Below, piece after piece: positions 6,904-14,754 of a DNA stretch of 27,184 nt; position 1 is the first letter of the stretch, and each line of letters starts with the position of its first letter. The position numbers and the translations under genes are program-made. The DNA is from an uncultured Oscillospiraceae bacterium (GTDB lineage Bacteria; Bacillota; Clostridia; Oscillospirales; Oscillospiraceae). The stretch is taken from the NCBI GenBank assembly GCA_948766235.1, contig CAQCFX010000020.1, positions 1-27,184 on the forward strand, in the 5' to 3' direction. The notes beneath the pieces are model-generated. The model ran no database searches, was not told where the DNA came from, and was given only the letters and a program-made list of their open reading frames with translations.

Positions 6904-7416
6904 ATGAAAACTCTAAAGCGAATCATCGACGTACTCAACCGGATTGAGGAGATTATCTTGGTGGTGCTGTTCTCCGCCATGGTGCTTATCATCTTCGTCC
7001 AGGTTATCATGCGCAAGGCCAACAATTCCCTGTACTGGTCGGAGGAGCTGGGCAAATTCCTGTTTGTATGGATCTCCTGGCTGGGCATCAGCATCGCCCA
7101 GCGCAAGGGCGAGCACATCAAAATCACCATGCTCACCGACCGCCTGCCCTACCGGGTTGCCCAAATTTTCAACATCGTGTCCGACATGATTGTGATTGCC
7201 ATCTGCGCCGTCACCTTTTATTACGGCATCACCCTGGTGTTCAGCCAGTGGTCGTCCCCCTACGCCGGCATCAAAATCAGCACCTCCTGGGGCTATCTGG
7301 CTGTGGTGTTGGGCTGCGGCCTGATGATGCTGCGCTGCGTGGGCAGCATCATCGAATCCGCAGCGCGCCTGAAAAACGGCAAGCCTGAGCTTGAGGAAGG
7401 GGGCATGGACGCATGA
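6904..7416 (+). CDS. dctQ: TRAP transporter small permease (DctQ family)
   Basis: This 170-aa membrane protein has the four hydrophobic segments of DctQ: about 18-38 (IILVVLFSAMVLIIFVQVIM), 55-70 with the family signature YWSEELGKFLFVWISWLG, 95-120 and 130-150. DctQ pairs with DctM to form the membrane part of the sodium-driven TRAP carrier. Its stop overlaps the dctM ATG by four bases (ATGA), showing translational coupling. It lies 113 bp after dctP. That gap can form a GGCGGCGG/CCGCCGCC hairpin near 6823-6857, a common way to make the binding protein more abundant than the permease. The ribosome site is unusually far from the start and may be brought close by a second hairpin. Confidence 0.92.
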   Translation: MKTLKRIIDVLNRIEEIILVVLFSAMVLIIFVQVIMRKANNSLYWSEELGKFLFVWISWLGISIAQRKGEHIKITMLTDRLPYRVAQIFNIVSDMIVIAICAVTFYYGITLVFSQWSSPYAGIKISTSWGYLAVVLGCGLMMLRCVGSIIESAARLKNGKPELEEGGMDA

Positions 7417-8717
7417 ATACCGCTTTGATCGTCCTGCTGGTCATCCTGGTCATTATGCTGATGGTGGGCGTACCCGTGGGCTTTGCCATCGGCGGGGCCA
7501 CCATGATTGCCATGTTCTACTGCTCCGACCTGAATATGGTGGTCAACGCCCAGTACTGCTACTCCGGCATCTTCTCTTTCACCGTCATGGCCATCCCCTT
7601 CTTCATGCTGGCCGGTTCAGTCATCTCCACAGGGGGCATCGCCAAACGGATTGTGGCCTTCGCCTCCGCCCTGGTGGACTTCCTCACCGGCGCGGTGGGC
7701 TGCGTGGCCATGGTGGCCTGTATGTTCTTCGGGGCGCTGTCCGGCTCCGGCATGGCCACCACCGCCGCCATCGGCGGTATGATGATTCCCGAGATGAAGG
7801 AAAAGGGATACGACCCCGCCTATGCCGCCACCCTGGTGTGCTTTGGCGGCACCGTGGGTCCCATCATCCCGCCCTCCCTGTCCTTCGTGCTCTACGGCGC
7901 CACCACCAAGACCTCGGTGCCCGACCTGTTCAAGGCCGGCATCCTGCCCGGTATCCTGATAGGCGTCACCTTCCTGGTGGTCAACGTAATCATCTGTATG
8001 CGCACCAGGACCGACGTCCCCGTCAAGACCGAGAAACTGCCGCTGAAGCAGATCCTTTGGACCCGGTTGAAGCGGGTGGGCAAAGCCACCAAGGACGGTT
8101 TCTGGGCCCTGCTGGCCCCGGTCATCATCCTGGGCGGCATCTACTCCGGCTTCTTCACCCCCACCGAGGCTGCCGCCGTGTCCGTGGTCTACTCGGTGAT
8201 TGTCTCCGTGTTCGTATATAAGGACATGAACTGGAAATCCCTGTATCAGACCCTGGTGGGCGCGGCGGTGCTCAATGGAGCCACCTCCTTCCTGCTGGGC
8301 TATTCCACCGTGTTCTCCACCTTCATGACCTTCGAGCAGGTCCCCCAGGCCATCACCACCTTCCTCACCAACGTGTCCAGCAACCCGGCGGTGGTGCTGC
8401 TGGTCATCAACGTAATCCTGCTGGTGATTGGCTGCTTCCTGGACACGGTGCCCGCCATCACCATCATGGCCCCCATGCTGCTGCCCACCATCGTGAGCCT
8501 GGGCGTCAATCCCATCCACTTTGCGGTAATCATGGCGGTGAACCTGGCCTTCGGCCTGTGCACCCCGCCCTATGGCTGCAACCTGTTCGTGGGCGCCGCG
8601 GTGGCAAAAATCAAGATGGAGGATATGTTCAAGTGGGTATTCCCATTCCTGCTTGTGTCCATTATCCTGCTGCTGATTCTGACCTATGTGCCCGCAATCT
8701 CGTTGGTTTTCGTATAA
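7413..8717 (+). CDS. dctM: TRAP transporter large permease (DctM family)
   Basis: The 434-aa protein is full length for DctM, with about twelve hydrophobic segments. Visible family features are GVPVGFAIGGATMIAMF near the start, FFGALSGSGMATTAAIGGMMIPEM (about 109-132), FGGTVGPIIPPSLSFVLYG (about 149-167), FFTPTEAAAVSVVYS (about 246-260) and, near the end, GLCTPPYGCNLFVGAAVAKI. It forms the ion-coupled translocation channel with DctQ. It ends the plus-strand lysine/TRAP block; after it come 159 bp without a gene and a strong bidirectional terminator at 8877-8914. Confidence 0.93.
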   Translation: MNTALIVLLVILVIMLMVGVPVGFAIGGATMIAMFYCSDLNMVVNAQYCYSGIFSFTVMAIPFFMLAGSVISTGGIAKRIVAFASALVDFLTGAVGCVAMVACMFFGALSGSGMATTAAIGGMMIPEMKEKGYDPAYAATLVCFGGTVGPIIPPSLSFVLYGATTKTSVPDLFKAGILPGILIGVTFLVVNVIICMRTRTDVPVKTEKLPLKQILWTRLKRVGKATKDGFWALLAPVIILGGIYSGFFTPTEAAAVSVVYSVIVSVFVYKDMNWKSLYQTLVGAAVLNGATSFLLGYSTVFSTFMTFEQVPQAITTFLTNVSSNPAVVLLVINVILLVIGCFLDTVPAITIMAPMLLPTIVSLGVNPIHFAVIMAVNLAFGLCTPPYGCNLFVGAAVAKIKMEDMFKWVFPFLLVSIILLLILTYVPAISLVFV

Positions 8718-8735
8718 GGGGAATTTAACCGCAAT

Positions 8736-8780
8736 GGCCTGCTCGCAGCAGGCCGCCGGTTCAAATCCGCCCCGCAGCCA
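8736..8780 (+). other. tRNA-like 3' remnant
   Basis: A perfect eight-pair hairpin GGCCTGCT-CGC-AGCAGGCC (8736-8754) is followed by a T-arm-like stretch with loop GGTTCAAATCC (8758-8768) and an end GCAGCCA (8774-8780). The T-stem would have one mismatch and the acceptor would be short by about two bases; no 5' acceptor or D-arm is visible upstream. It may be a decayed tRNA 3' end, a former integration site, or chance. It is the only notable structure in the 159 bp between dctM and the terminator at 8877. Confidence 0.3.
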
Positions 8781-8876
8781 TAAATCCTCCTCACAAGCTT
8801 CGTAGACTGACTGGTTTGACGCCTACGGCGCTTGCAGGAATGAATCTGATTCGCCTCCGGAATGAAGCACAAGACG

Positions 8877-8914
8877 AAACGCAGGGCAGGGGATGATTCC
8901 CCTGCCCTGCGTTT
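8877..8914. terminator. Bidirectional terminator between dctM and the chemotaxis receptor
   Basis: AAACGCAGGGCAGGGG (8877-8892) and CCCCTGCCCTGCGTTT (8899-8914) form a perfect 16-pair stem with loop ATGATT. The ends read GTTT on both strands. It lies 32 bp beyond the receptor's stop and serves the two converging units. Confidence 0.85.
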
Positions 8915-8946
8915 GTTCTCACGAAGGCGCGCGGCGGCCCCCTCAA

Positions 8947-10956
8947 TTATTGGTTCTTCAGCCGGAAGTGGGACACCAGCTCCTTGAGCACCGCCGCTTG
9001 GCTGGACAACTCCTCGCTGGCGGCCGCGCTGCTCTCCGCCGTGGCCACGTTGGACTGCACCACGCTGGAAATCTGCTGAATGCCCTGGGTAATCTCCACC
9101 GCGTTGTCCGACTGCTGCTGGGTGTACTCCGCAATGCCGTCTACAAGCTTGCCCATTTCGTCGGCGTGGCTCACCGCGGCCAGTACGGACTCCGAGGTGT
9201 CCTGGGCCGCGTGGGCCCCATCTTCCATAGAGCTCACCATCTCCCCCAGCAGGACCGTGGTCTCCTTGGCCGCCGCGGAGGACTTTCCGGCCAGCATCCG
9301 AACCTCGTCGGCCACCACCGCGAAGCCCTTGCCCGCCTCGCCGGCCCGGGCGGCCTCCACCGCGGCATTCAGGGCCAGAATATTGGTCTGGAACGCGATG
9401 TCCTCAATGATCTTCACAATGCGGTGTATTTCGGTGGACCGGTCGCTGATGCGCTGGATCTGCTCCGTCAGGTTCTGCATCTTGCCGCTGCTCACCACCA
9501 ACCCGTTCTTGACCTCCTGGGAGAGCTGGCTGGCCTGCTGCGCACCCTGGGCAATGCGGCGGACGCTCTCGGACACCGCGTTGATATGTCCGGCCAGCGC
9601 GTCCACCTCGGCGGCCTGCTCGGTGGAGCCCTGGGACAGCTCCATGGCGCCGCTGGACACCTGCTCCGCCCCCGCCGCCACGTCCCGGGAAGCGGAGTGA
9701 AGCTGGCCCATCACGCCGTTGAGCTGGAAGGAAATCTCGTCCAGGGAGTCTTTGATTTTGGAAAACTCCCCGGTGTACTCCTGCTCCAGGGTAAAGGCCA
9801 GGTTGCCCCGCGCGATCTCCCGCAGGGTTTTGGCAATCTCGTCGATGTAGATGACATAGTCCCGCAGACGGACGGTAACCTGGTTGAAATCATCCGCCAG
9901 CACGCCCAGCTCATCTTTGGAGCGGTAGCGGATGGTCTGGTCCAAATCGCCCTCGGCGATGCGGGTGGCGGCCTGACTCAGCTCCGCCACCGGGCGACCG
10001 ATGATGCGCCGCACCTGGATGACCACCAGCAGGGTGAGCACCGCCACCGCCAGCACCGCCACCGCCAGCATGATAGCCGTGAGCTGGTGAAGCTCCGCCA
10101 GCACCTCGTTCTGGGACACGTAGGCCACCGCCGCCCAGTCGCTGCCCGGCACCTGGGCCACCTGGACATAGGCGCCCTCATTCAGGGCCAGTCCGTATTT
10201 TCCAGCCTGAATCTGGCCGCTGGCATAGGCGTAAACCCCTGTGTCCAGCTCGCTGAGCTTCTTCCCGGTGATTTCGGAATCCCGGTGGCCGATGATGGTG
10301 TCCGTCCGGGTATCCACCAGGAAGATCCCGCCGGTGTCCTCAATCTGAATGCCTCTGACGATTTTGGAGATGGAATCCAGGTACACGTCCGCCGCCGCCA
10401 CGCCCCGCACCGAGCCGTCGCGGTTTTTCAGCATACCGGAGGCCCCCACCACATAGGACTGGCTGTCCTCGTCAAAATACACGTCCCCCAGAATGAACTC
10501 CTGGGAGGCCGCGCCGTCCTGATACCAGCTCTTGGACAAAGCGTTGAAATCCGGCCCCGGCACGAAGGACGCGTGATACAGCGACCCGTCGGTGAGCGCC
10601 ACGTAGAGCCCGGCGGGATAGGCGTCGTTCTGATTCACCGTATGGCGGATATAGTCCTGCAGGGCGGGTATGTCCATGTCCTCATATTCAATGGTATCCC
10701 GCTGGGCCTCCAGCATGGTCAGGGTGCTGTTCATCCACGCCCTTGTCTCCTGCAGCGTCCGCTCCGTGGTGGTCAGCAGCAGATCCTCGCTCTTTTCCAG
10801 CAGAGCGCCCGACATCTGCACATAGACCACTCCAAGCAGCGCCGCCAGCGCCAGCACAGCGCTGACCACCGTGGCGAACACCAGCTTCCCCGTGACGCCC
10901 ACACCGCGATTTGCCGTTTGGGTGGAACGAACCGTTTTCCTCTCTTTAACCCTCAT
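8947..10956 (-). CDS. Methyl-accepting chemotaxis receptor with dCache-type sensor
   Basis: This 669-aa receptor has a classic layout: a short basic N-terminus, transmembrane segment 1 (about 22-48), an extracytoplasmic region of about 235 residues resembling double-Cache ligand-binding domains (YVALTDGSLYHAS, SWYQDGAA, DVYLDSISKIV, IFLVDTRTDTIIGHRD), transmembrane segment 2 (about 287-308), HAMP and a long coiled-coil signalling domain. The signalling hairpin IAFQTNILALNAAVEAARAG, followed by a KGFAVVADEVRMLA segment, binds CheA/CheW. dCache receptors usually sense amino acids or other small molecules. ATG 10956 is preceded by GGGGAG. It is a single-gene unit with its own promoter and terminator. 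No other chemotaxis gene is in the window. Nearness to the lysine/TRAP block suggests, but does not show, a shared ligand. Confidence 0.93.
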   Translation of the reverse strand: MRVKERKTVRSTQTANRGVGVTGKLVFATVVSAVLALAALLGVVYVQMSGALLEKSEDLLLTTTERTLQETRAWMNSTLTMLEAQRDTIEYEDMDIPALQDYIRHTVNQNDAYPAGLYVALTDGSLYHASFVPGPDFNALSKSWYQDGAASQEFILGDVYFDEDSQSYVVGASGMLKNRDGSVRGVAAADVYLDSISKIVRGIQIEDTGGIFLVDTRTDTIIGHRDSEITGKKLSELDTGVYAYASGQIQAGKYGLALNEGAYVQVAQVPGSDWAAVAYVSQNEVLAELHQLTAIMLAVAVLAVAVLTLLVVIQVRRIIGRPVAELSQAATRIAEGDLDQTIRYRSKDELGVLADDFNQVTVRLRDYVIYIDEIAKTLREIARGNLAFTLEQEYTGEFSKIKDSLDEISFQLNGVMGQLHSASRDVAAGAEQVSSGAMELSQGSTEQAAEVDALAGHINAVSESVRRIAQGAQQASQLSQEVKNGLVVSSGKMQNLTEQIQRISDRSTEIHRIVKIIEDIAFQTNILALNAAVEAARAGEAGKGFAVVADEVRMLAGKSSAAAKETTVLLGEMVSSMEDGAHAAQDTSESVLAAVSHADEMGKLVDGIAEYTQQQSDNAVEITQGIQQISSVVQSNVATAESSAAASEELSSQAAVLKELVSHFRLKNQ

Positions 10957-11039
10957 CGCAAAAGCTCCCCCTGTCTCGTTTCAGCGCCTGACGGCCCGCA
11001 CAAAAACCCAGGGCCAAAAACACTGTGATATGCCCCATA

Positions 11040-11068
11040 ATCATAGCAGGAACAAAAGGGAAATGCAA
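11040..11068 (-). promoter_or_regulatory. Sigma-A promoter of the chemotaxis receptor
   Basis: On the minus strand TTGCAT (11063-11068), 17 bp, TATGAT (11040-11045; five of six matches). The leader is about 80 bases. No sigma-28 (flagellar) motif was seen here. Confidence 0.6.
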
Positions 11069-11189
11069 GAAATTTATGGCCTCTCCGGGAGCCTTTGCCT
11101 AAAAATCTTTTCCGGCTGGCAGCCAAATTTTGCGCAGCCGCACGATGAAGGATTTGAACTCTTGCCTGATGCCTGCGTCCCGTCCCCCA

Positions 11190-12419
11190 TCACTCGCGCA
11201 GTACCGCGATAAACTGAATCACGCCCTCCTTCGGGCACTTCGCACAGATGGAGCCCTTATGCGTCTCCACAATGCTTCGAGCGATGGATAATCCCAGGCC
11301 AAATCCCCCTGTCTGCTTGGACCGGGAGCGGTCTGGCCGGTAAAAGCGGTCAAAAAGCTGATCCAGCTTCTCCGCGTCCAGCCCGGTACAGGAATTGGAC
11401 GTCCTGAGCGTCAGGCCCTTTTTTGACTTCTCCAGGTCAAAACGAATCATGCTGCCGTCGTCCGCGTATTTGATGGCGTTGTCCAGCAAAATGGACACCA
11501 GCTGGCGGACCGCATACTCATCTCCGCAGCAGGACAGGCCGGGCTCGATGTTTATCTCCAGCGTGTGCCCCTTGGCGGCGGCGAAATCCTGAAAGGAGCC
11601 CGCCGTCTCTGTCACCAGGCTGCTGATGTCGAACCTGGCAAACCGCACAGGCGGCTTCTCCTCGTCCAGCCGGGCCAATGTGACCATGTCGTTCACCAGC
11701 TCCGACAATTTTTCCGTCTGCGCCTGGGCCTTGTCAATCCATTTCTGCCGTCCCATCTCCATCTCCAACACCTTTAAGCTGGTGGCGATGACTGTCAGCG
11801 GCGTTTTCAGCTCATGGCTGGCGTCGGTGATAAACTGCTTTTGCTTTTCCACGCTCTTTACGGTGGGTCCAATCGCCTTTTTAGAAAAGAACCATATCAA
11901 AAGATAGACCAAAGCCACGCAGGCCGCCGCCACCAAAAGGGAGATGACCGCAAAATTCTGCACAGAATGGAGTTCTCGCTGGCAATCCAGGAAAATCGCC
12001 ATATACTGGTTCTCCCCCATGCAGACCACATAGTATTTGTACTGCCCCTTGTAGCCCATCCCCTCCCCGTGGTCCAAGGCGATCAATAAAAAGCTGTCCG
12101 CGTCCGTGTCGGTGACGGCGGCGATGTGCTTCATATCGGCCATGGCCAGCGTGCCGTCCCCGTTATAGTACAGCACGAAGTATCGGGTAGAATAGGGGGT
12201 CTCCGGCGTGAACTGCCCCCTGGGCGGCTTCTCCGGCCTTCCGCCGGGGAACTGGGGAATCATGCCCTGGTTGTCATAGATCATTTGCAGGGTGCCGCAC
12301 AGCGCACTGTCGGTGGAGAGGAAATTGAACACATTGATGGACACCGTCATCAGGAACACCATCAGGGTAACGGATAACATGGCGATGACGATAAATTGAC
12401 GGCGCAGCCTGTTAATCAT
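11190..12419 (-). CDS. Sensor histidine kinase paired with the OmpR-type regulator
   Basis: The protein is 409 aa from ATG 12419, which overlaps the regulator's TGA by four bases (ATGA); a longer open frame upstream is the regulator gene read in another frame. Transmembrane segments lie at about 8-32 and 157-178, enclosing an extracytoplasmic sensor of about 125 residues with a Pro-rich patch (GGRPEKPPRGQFTPETP). Then come the phospho-acceptor His202 in FITDASHELKTPLTV, an N-box with DNAIKYADDGS and a G-box GGFGLGLSIARSIVETHKG. It should autophosphorylate and phosphorylate the regulator at 12416-13090. The signal is unknown. Neighbouring VTC, DUF4956 and beta-helix lipoprotein genes suggest control of an envelope process. 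Confidence 0.93.
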   Translation of the reverse strand: MINRLRRQFIVIAMLSVTLMVFLMTVSINVFNFLSTDSALCGTLQMIYDNQGMIPQFPGGRPEKPPRGQFTPETPYSTRYFVLYYNGDGTLAMADMKHIAAVTDTDADSFLLIALDHGEGMGYKGQYKYYVVCMGENQYMAIFLDCQRELHSVQNFAVISLLVAAACVALVYLLIWFFSKKAIGPTVKSVEKQKQFITDASHELKTPLTVIATSLKVLEMEMGRQKWIDKAQAQTEKLSELVNDMVTLARLDEEKPPVRFARFDISSLVTETAGSFQDFAAAKGHTLEINIEPGLSCCGDEYAVRQLVSILLDNAIKYADDGSMIRFDLEKSKKGLTLRTSNSCTGLDAEKLDQLFDRFYRPDRSRSKQTGGFGLGLSIARSIVETHKGSICAKCPKEGVIQFIAVLRE

Positions 12420-13090
12420 CCCGCGTCCTCCAGGGAATATCCCAGGCCCCGGCTGGCGCGGATGGCGACGGAGGAACCCACAACCGTCAGCTTTTTGCGC
12501 AGATTGGAGATATGGACCCAAACCACGTTGATTTCCGCCTCCGCGTCCCACCCCCACACCCGCTCCATAATCCGCTCCGCCGAAAGGATTACCTGAGGAG
12601 AGCGCATGAACAGCTCCATGACCTGAAACTCACGCCCGCTCAGCCGCTCCGTCCGCCCCCTGCATTGGAGGGTGCTGCTCCCGCAGTCCAGCTCCAGATC
12701 GCCAAAGCGGAGTACAGTGGGTTTATAATCTCCCGTCCGCCGCAGCATGGCCCGCACCCGGGCCAGCAGCTCGTCCGGGGCAAAGGGCTTTGGCAGATAG
12801 TCGTCCGCGCCGGAATTGAACCCCGCCACCCGGTCGTCCTTTTCTCCCTTGGCCGTCAGCAGCATGACGGGGGTGGACACGCTGCCCTCCCGCAGCCGCG
12901 TCAGCACCTGAAGACCGTCCAGCTTGGGCATCATAATGTCCAAAATGATAGCGTCATATTCTCCCGTACCGGCATAATCAAGGGCGGCGCTTCCGTCATG
13001 AACTGCGTCCACAGTATATTGATTTTTCTCCAGAAAGACCGTCAACGCCTCCGCCAAATCCAAATCATCTTCCGCGACTAAAAGACGCAA
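12416..13090 (-). CDS. OmpR/PhoB-family response regulator, TTG start
   Basis: This 224-aa regulator has a receiver domain with acidic pocket EDD at 7-9, phospho-acceptor Asp51 in IILDIMMPKLDG, Thr in LLTAKGEKDD and Lys in YLPKPF, then a winged-helix DNA-binding domain ending VVWVHISNLRKKL. The start is TTG at 13088-13090, six bases after GGAGGGG; no ATG fits. It precedes its kinase with an ATGA overlap. OmpR-type regulators bind direct repeats with about 11 bp period, and exactly such repeats flank the divergent promoters at 14616-14704, two genes away, so that region is the best predicted target. Confidence 0.93.
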   Translation of the reverse strand: MRLLVAEDDLDLAEALTVFLEKNQYTVDAVHDGSAALDYAGTGEYDAIILDIMMPKLDGLQVLTRLREGSVSTPVMLLTAKGEKDDRVAGFNSGADDYLPKPFAPDELLARVRAMLRRTGDYKPTVLRFGDLELDCGSSTLQCRGRTERLSGREFQVMELFMRSPQVILSAERIMERVWGWDAEAEINVVWVHISNLRKKLTVVGSSVAIRASRGLGYSLEDAG

Positions 13091-13116
13091 AGCAATCCCC
13101 TCCGTTCCTTACAGAT

Positions 13117-13145
13117 ATTATAAGGCAGACGCCGGGGACCCGCAA
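13117..13145 (-). promoter_or_regulatory. Sigma-A promoter of the response regulator-kinase operon
   Basis: On the minus strand TTGCGG (13140-13145), 17 bp, TATAAT (13117-13122; perfect -10). It overlaps the terminator-like hairpin that ends the upstream DUF4956 gene, so readthrough and initiation may interfere. Confidence 0.65.
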
Positions 13146-13162
13146 GCCCTTTCCGGCGTCTG
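13126..13162 (-). terminator. Hairpin after the VTC-DUF4956 operon
   Basis: CAGACGCCGG (13126-13135) and CCGGCGTCTG (13153-13162) form a perfect ten-pair stem. On the minus strand the following bases are CCTTATAAT, a poor T-run, so termination may be partial. Confidence 0.5.
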
Positions 13163-13171
13163 TCCTATACA

Positions 13172-13837
13172 TTAAAGCGCCTCTTTTGTGGCCACTCTGC
13201 CGCAGACGATATTCAAATTTCCATTCCGGCAGCGCAACTCGTCCAGAAACGCCTTGGATGCCTCCACGTCCTTCAGCACCACCCGGTACTCCAGCTCATA
13301 CAGGGTGCCCATGTTGCTGGTCTTGACCCGGTCCAGCCGGACCGTGCGGGTATATTGCTGAAACAGGTCGTCGAACAGGCCCTCATAGTCCAGATTTTCC
13401 GGGATGGTGATTTTCAGCTCCCGCTCGTTCTCGTTGCCGCCGCCGAAGCGCAGCCGGGAGAGCGCCAGCACAAACACGGCCATCACCCCGAAGAACAACG
13501 CCGCCAGCAGCACATAGCCCATACCGGTGGCCAGACCGATGGTCATGCACAGGAAAATCATGCCGATCTCCTTGGCGGTGCCGGGGGTGGAGCGGAAGCG
13601 GACCAGCCCAAAGGCCCCCGCCACGGCCACGCCGGCGCCGATATTGCCGTTGACCAGCATGATGATGACCTGCACCACAGCCGGGAGCATGGCCAGCGTG
13701 ATGACAAAGCTCTGGGTATAGCTGCTTTTGTACATACACAGCAGGGCAATCCCCAGCCCCAGCAGCAGGGAAGCCCCGGTGCAGATAAAGAATACGTTCA
13801 AGGTGATTTCGGTTCCGGTGATGATGGAATCAAGCAC
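13172..13837 (-). CDS. DUF4956 family membrane protein, GTG start
   Basis: This 221-aa membrane protein has three or four hydrophobic segments in its first 110 residues and a soluble C-terminal domain of about 90 residues (ELKITIPENLDYEGLFDDLF onward) resembling a ferredoxin-like regulatory fold. The motif GNIGAGVAVAGAFGLVRFRSTPGTAKE is typical of DUF4956. The start chosen is GTG 13837, nine bases after AAGGAGG; it overlaps the end of the VTC gene by eight bases, so the two are coupled. An upstream in-frame ATG at 13936 would lie deep in the VTC gene. Linkage of DUF4956 with VTC-domain proteins is recurrent in Firmicutes; the biochemical role is not known. Confidence 0.88.
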   Translation of the reverse strand: MLDSIITGTEITLNVFFICTGASLLLGLGIALLCMYKSSYTQSFVITLAMLPAVVQVIIMLVNGNIGAGVAVAGAFGLVRFRSTPGTAKEIGMIFLCMTIGLATGMGYVLLAALFFGVMAVFVLALSRLRFGGGNENERELKITIPENLDYEGLFDDLFQQYTRTVRLDRVKTSNMGTLYELEYRVVLKDVEASKAFLDELRCRNGNLNIVCGRVATKEAL

Positions 13838-14570
13838 AGGCGAGAACCTCCTTTCCAATGGATTTGGGCAGACTGCGGCCCAGGATGTTCTGTGTGTACC
13901 ACGTGCCGTATTTGGAAAAGGACGTATGGAACGCACCGATCTCGCTGAGCAGGTGGGCCAGCCAGACGGGGGTGGCGCCGGGGATTTTAATCTCCATTAA
14001 AATGTGGTCCTGGGAGAGGAGCGTTTCCCCGTAATCGCCGGCCCGCAAATCCAGTTCGCTGTCCCGCCACCGCAGGTTTGTGTCAAAGGTAATCCGCAGC
14101 TCAGAATTCTCCACTCCCGCAAAGGCCGCCCTGTCATAGGCGATGTATACCTTGGGCGTGGGGTGATAGCTGTGCATAAACCAGTCGATTTCCCGGCAGA
14201 TTTGGTCCTCCCGCTCCGGCGCAATCCCATTGTGGATATACGATACCGCGTCCGCGGCAGCCATGACGGTACGGCGCTTATAGACCACGCTGTCATATTT
14301 CTTCTTCAATTCCACAAACACCTTGTCCCGGCTGTCCGGCACGCCGTAGCTGCGCATCCGCAGCTTTTCCTTATAGACGGGTTTCTTCAATGACGCCCGA
14401 ATCAGCTGAAAATCATCGGTGTCGTAATAAATGTTGCAGATGGTATAGCGGCCGAACTCGTCGGCGCGCATATTGTTTTTCATGCCCGCCAGCATCCTGG
14501 CAAACTGCTCCGGCGTCAGCATATACTTTTTTTCATACCGCTTGAAGCTGAACTGCATTTTTCCAGCCAT
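13830..14570 (-). CDS. VTC-domain protein (polyphosphate polymerase-like)
   Basis: This 246-aa protein matches the VTC domain, the catalytic tunnel fold of yeast polyphosphate polymerase Vtc4. Basic and acidic residues that line the tunnel are visible: FKRYEKKYML at the N-terminus, NIYYDT, EKLRMRSYG, VELKKKYDSVVYKRR, YDRAAF and LMEIKIPG. A bacterial single-domain VTC protein could make polyphosphate or another phosphoanhydride product from a nucleotide; the product here is not known. ATG 14570 follows AAGGGGG. It is the first gene of a two-gene unit with the DUF4956 membrane protein, reading away from a divergent lipoprotein gene, with a shared symmetric control region. Confidence 0.9.
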   Translation of the reverse strand: MAGKMQFSFKRYEKKYMLTPEQFARMLAGMKNNMRADEFGRYTICNIYYDTDDFQLIRASLKKPVYKEKLRMRSYGVPDSRDKVFVELKKKYDSVVYKRRTVMAAADAVSYIHNGIAPEREDQICREIDWFMHSYHPTPKVYIAYDRAAFAGVENSELRITFDTNLRWRDSELDLRAGDYGETLLSQDHILMEIKIPGATPVWLAHLLSEIGAFHTSFSKYGTWYTQNILGRSLPKSIGKEVLACA

Positions 14571-14600
14571 GAATAAGCCCCCTTGCTGTTTTCTGGCAAC

Positions 14601-14719
14601 AGCATAAAGGCTTTTCCTAAAGTGAAGCTAAAGAACCGGCGCAATCCTGTGAAGTTTTTGTAAACTTGCATATGGTCATTCAGCGGCTTTAAGTTCCCTT
14701 TAGGTTTGCCGGATATAAA
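14601..14719. promoter_or_regulatory. Symmetric divergent promoter-operator region (VTC-DUF4956 / beta-helix lipoprotein)
   Basis: Plus-strand box CTTTAAGTTCCCTTTAGG (14687-14704) and minus-strand box CTTTAGCTTCACTTTAGG (14616-14633) match at 15 of 18 bases. Each is a CTTTA direct repeat with an 11-bp period, the spacing used by OmpR-family regulators. Exactly nine bases separate each box from a -10: TATAAA (14714-14719) on plus and TATGCT (14601-14606) on minus. Neither promoter has a good -35, as expected for activator-dependent promoters. The midpoint holds a further dyad AAGTTT-TTGT-AAACTT (14652-14667). Confidence 0.7.
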
Positions 14720-14754
14720 TAGCACAGACCATGAAAGAACAGGAGGCTTTCCCC

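Noticed and set aside
8893..11028. 711-codon open frame opposite the chemotaxis receptor
   Set aside because: The receptor on the minus strand has full domain structure; the plus-strand translation is low-complexity His/Gly/Leu sequence with no recognisable motif.
11150..11159. Minus-strand GTTCAAATCC, like a tRNA T-loop, on the far side of the chemotaxis gene from the similar motif at 8759-8768
   Set aside because: Its flanks do not form a T-stem and no acceptor stem is visible, so it is likely chance; the two motifs are in opposite orientation and do not form a convincing repeat pair.
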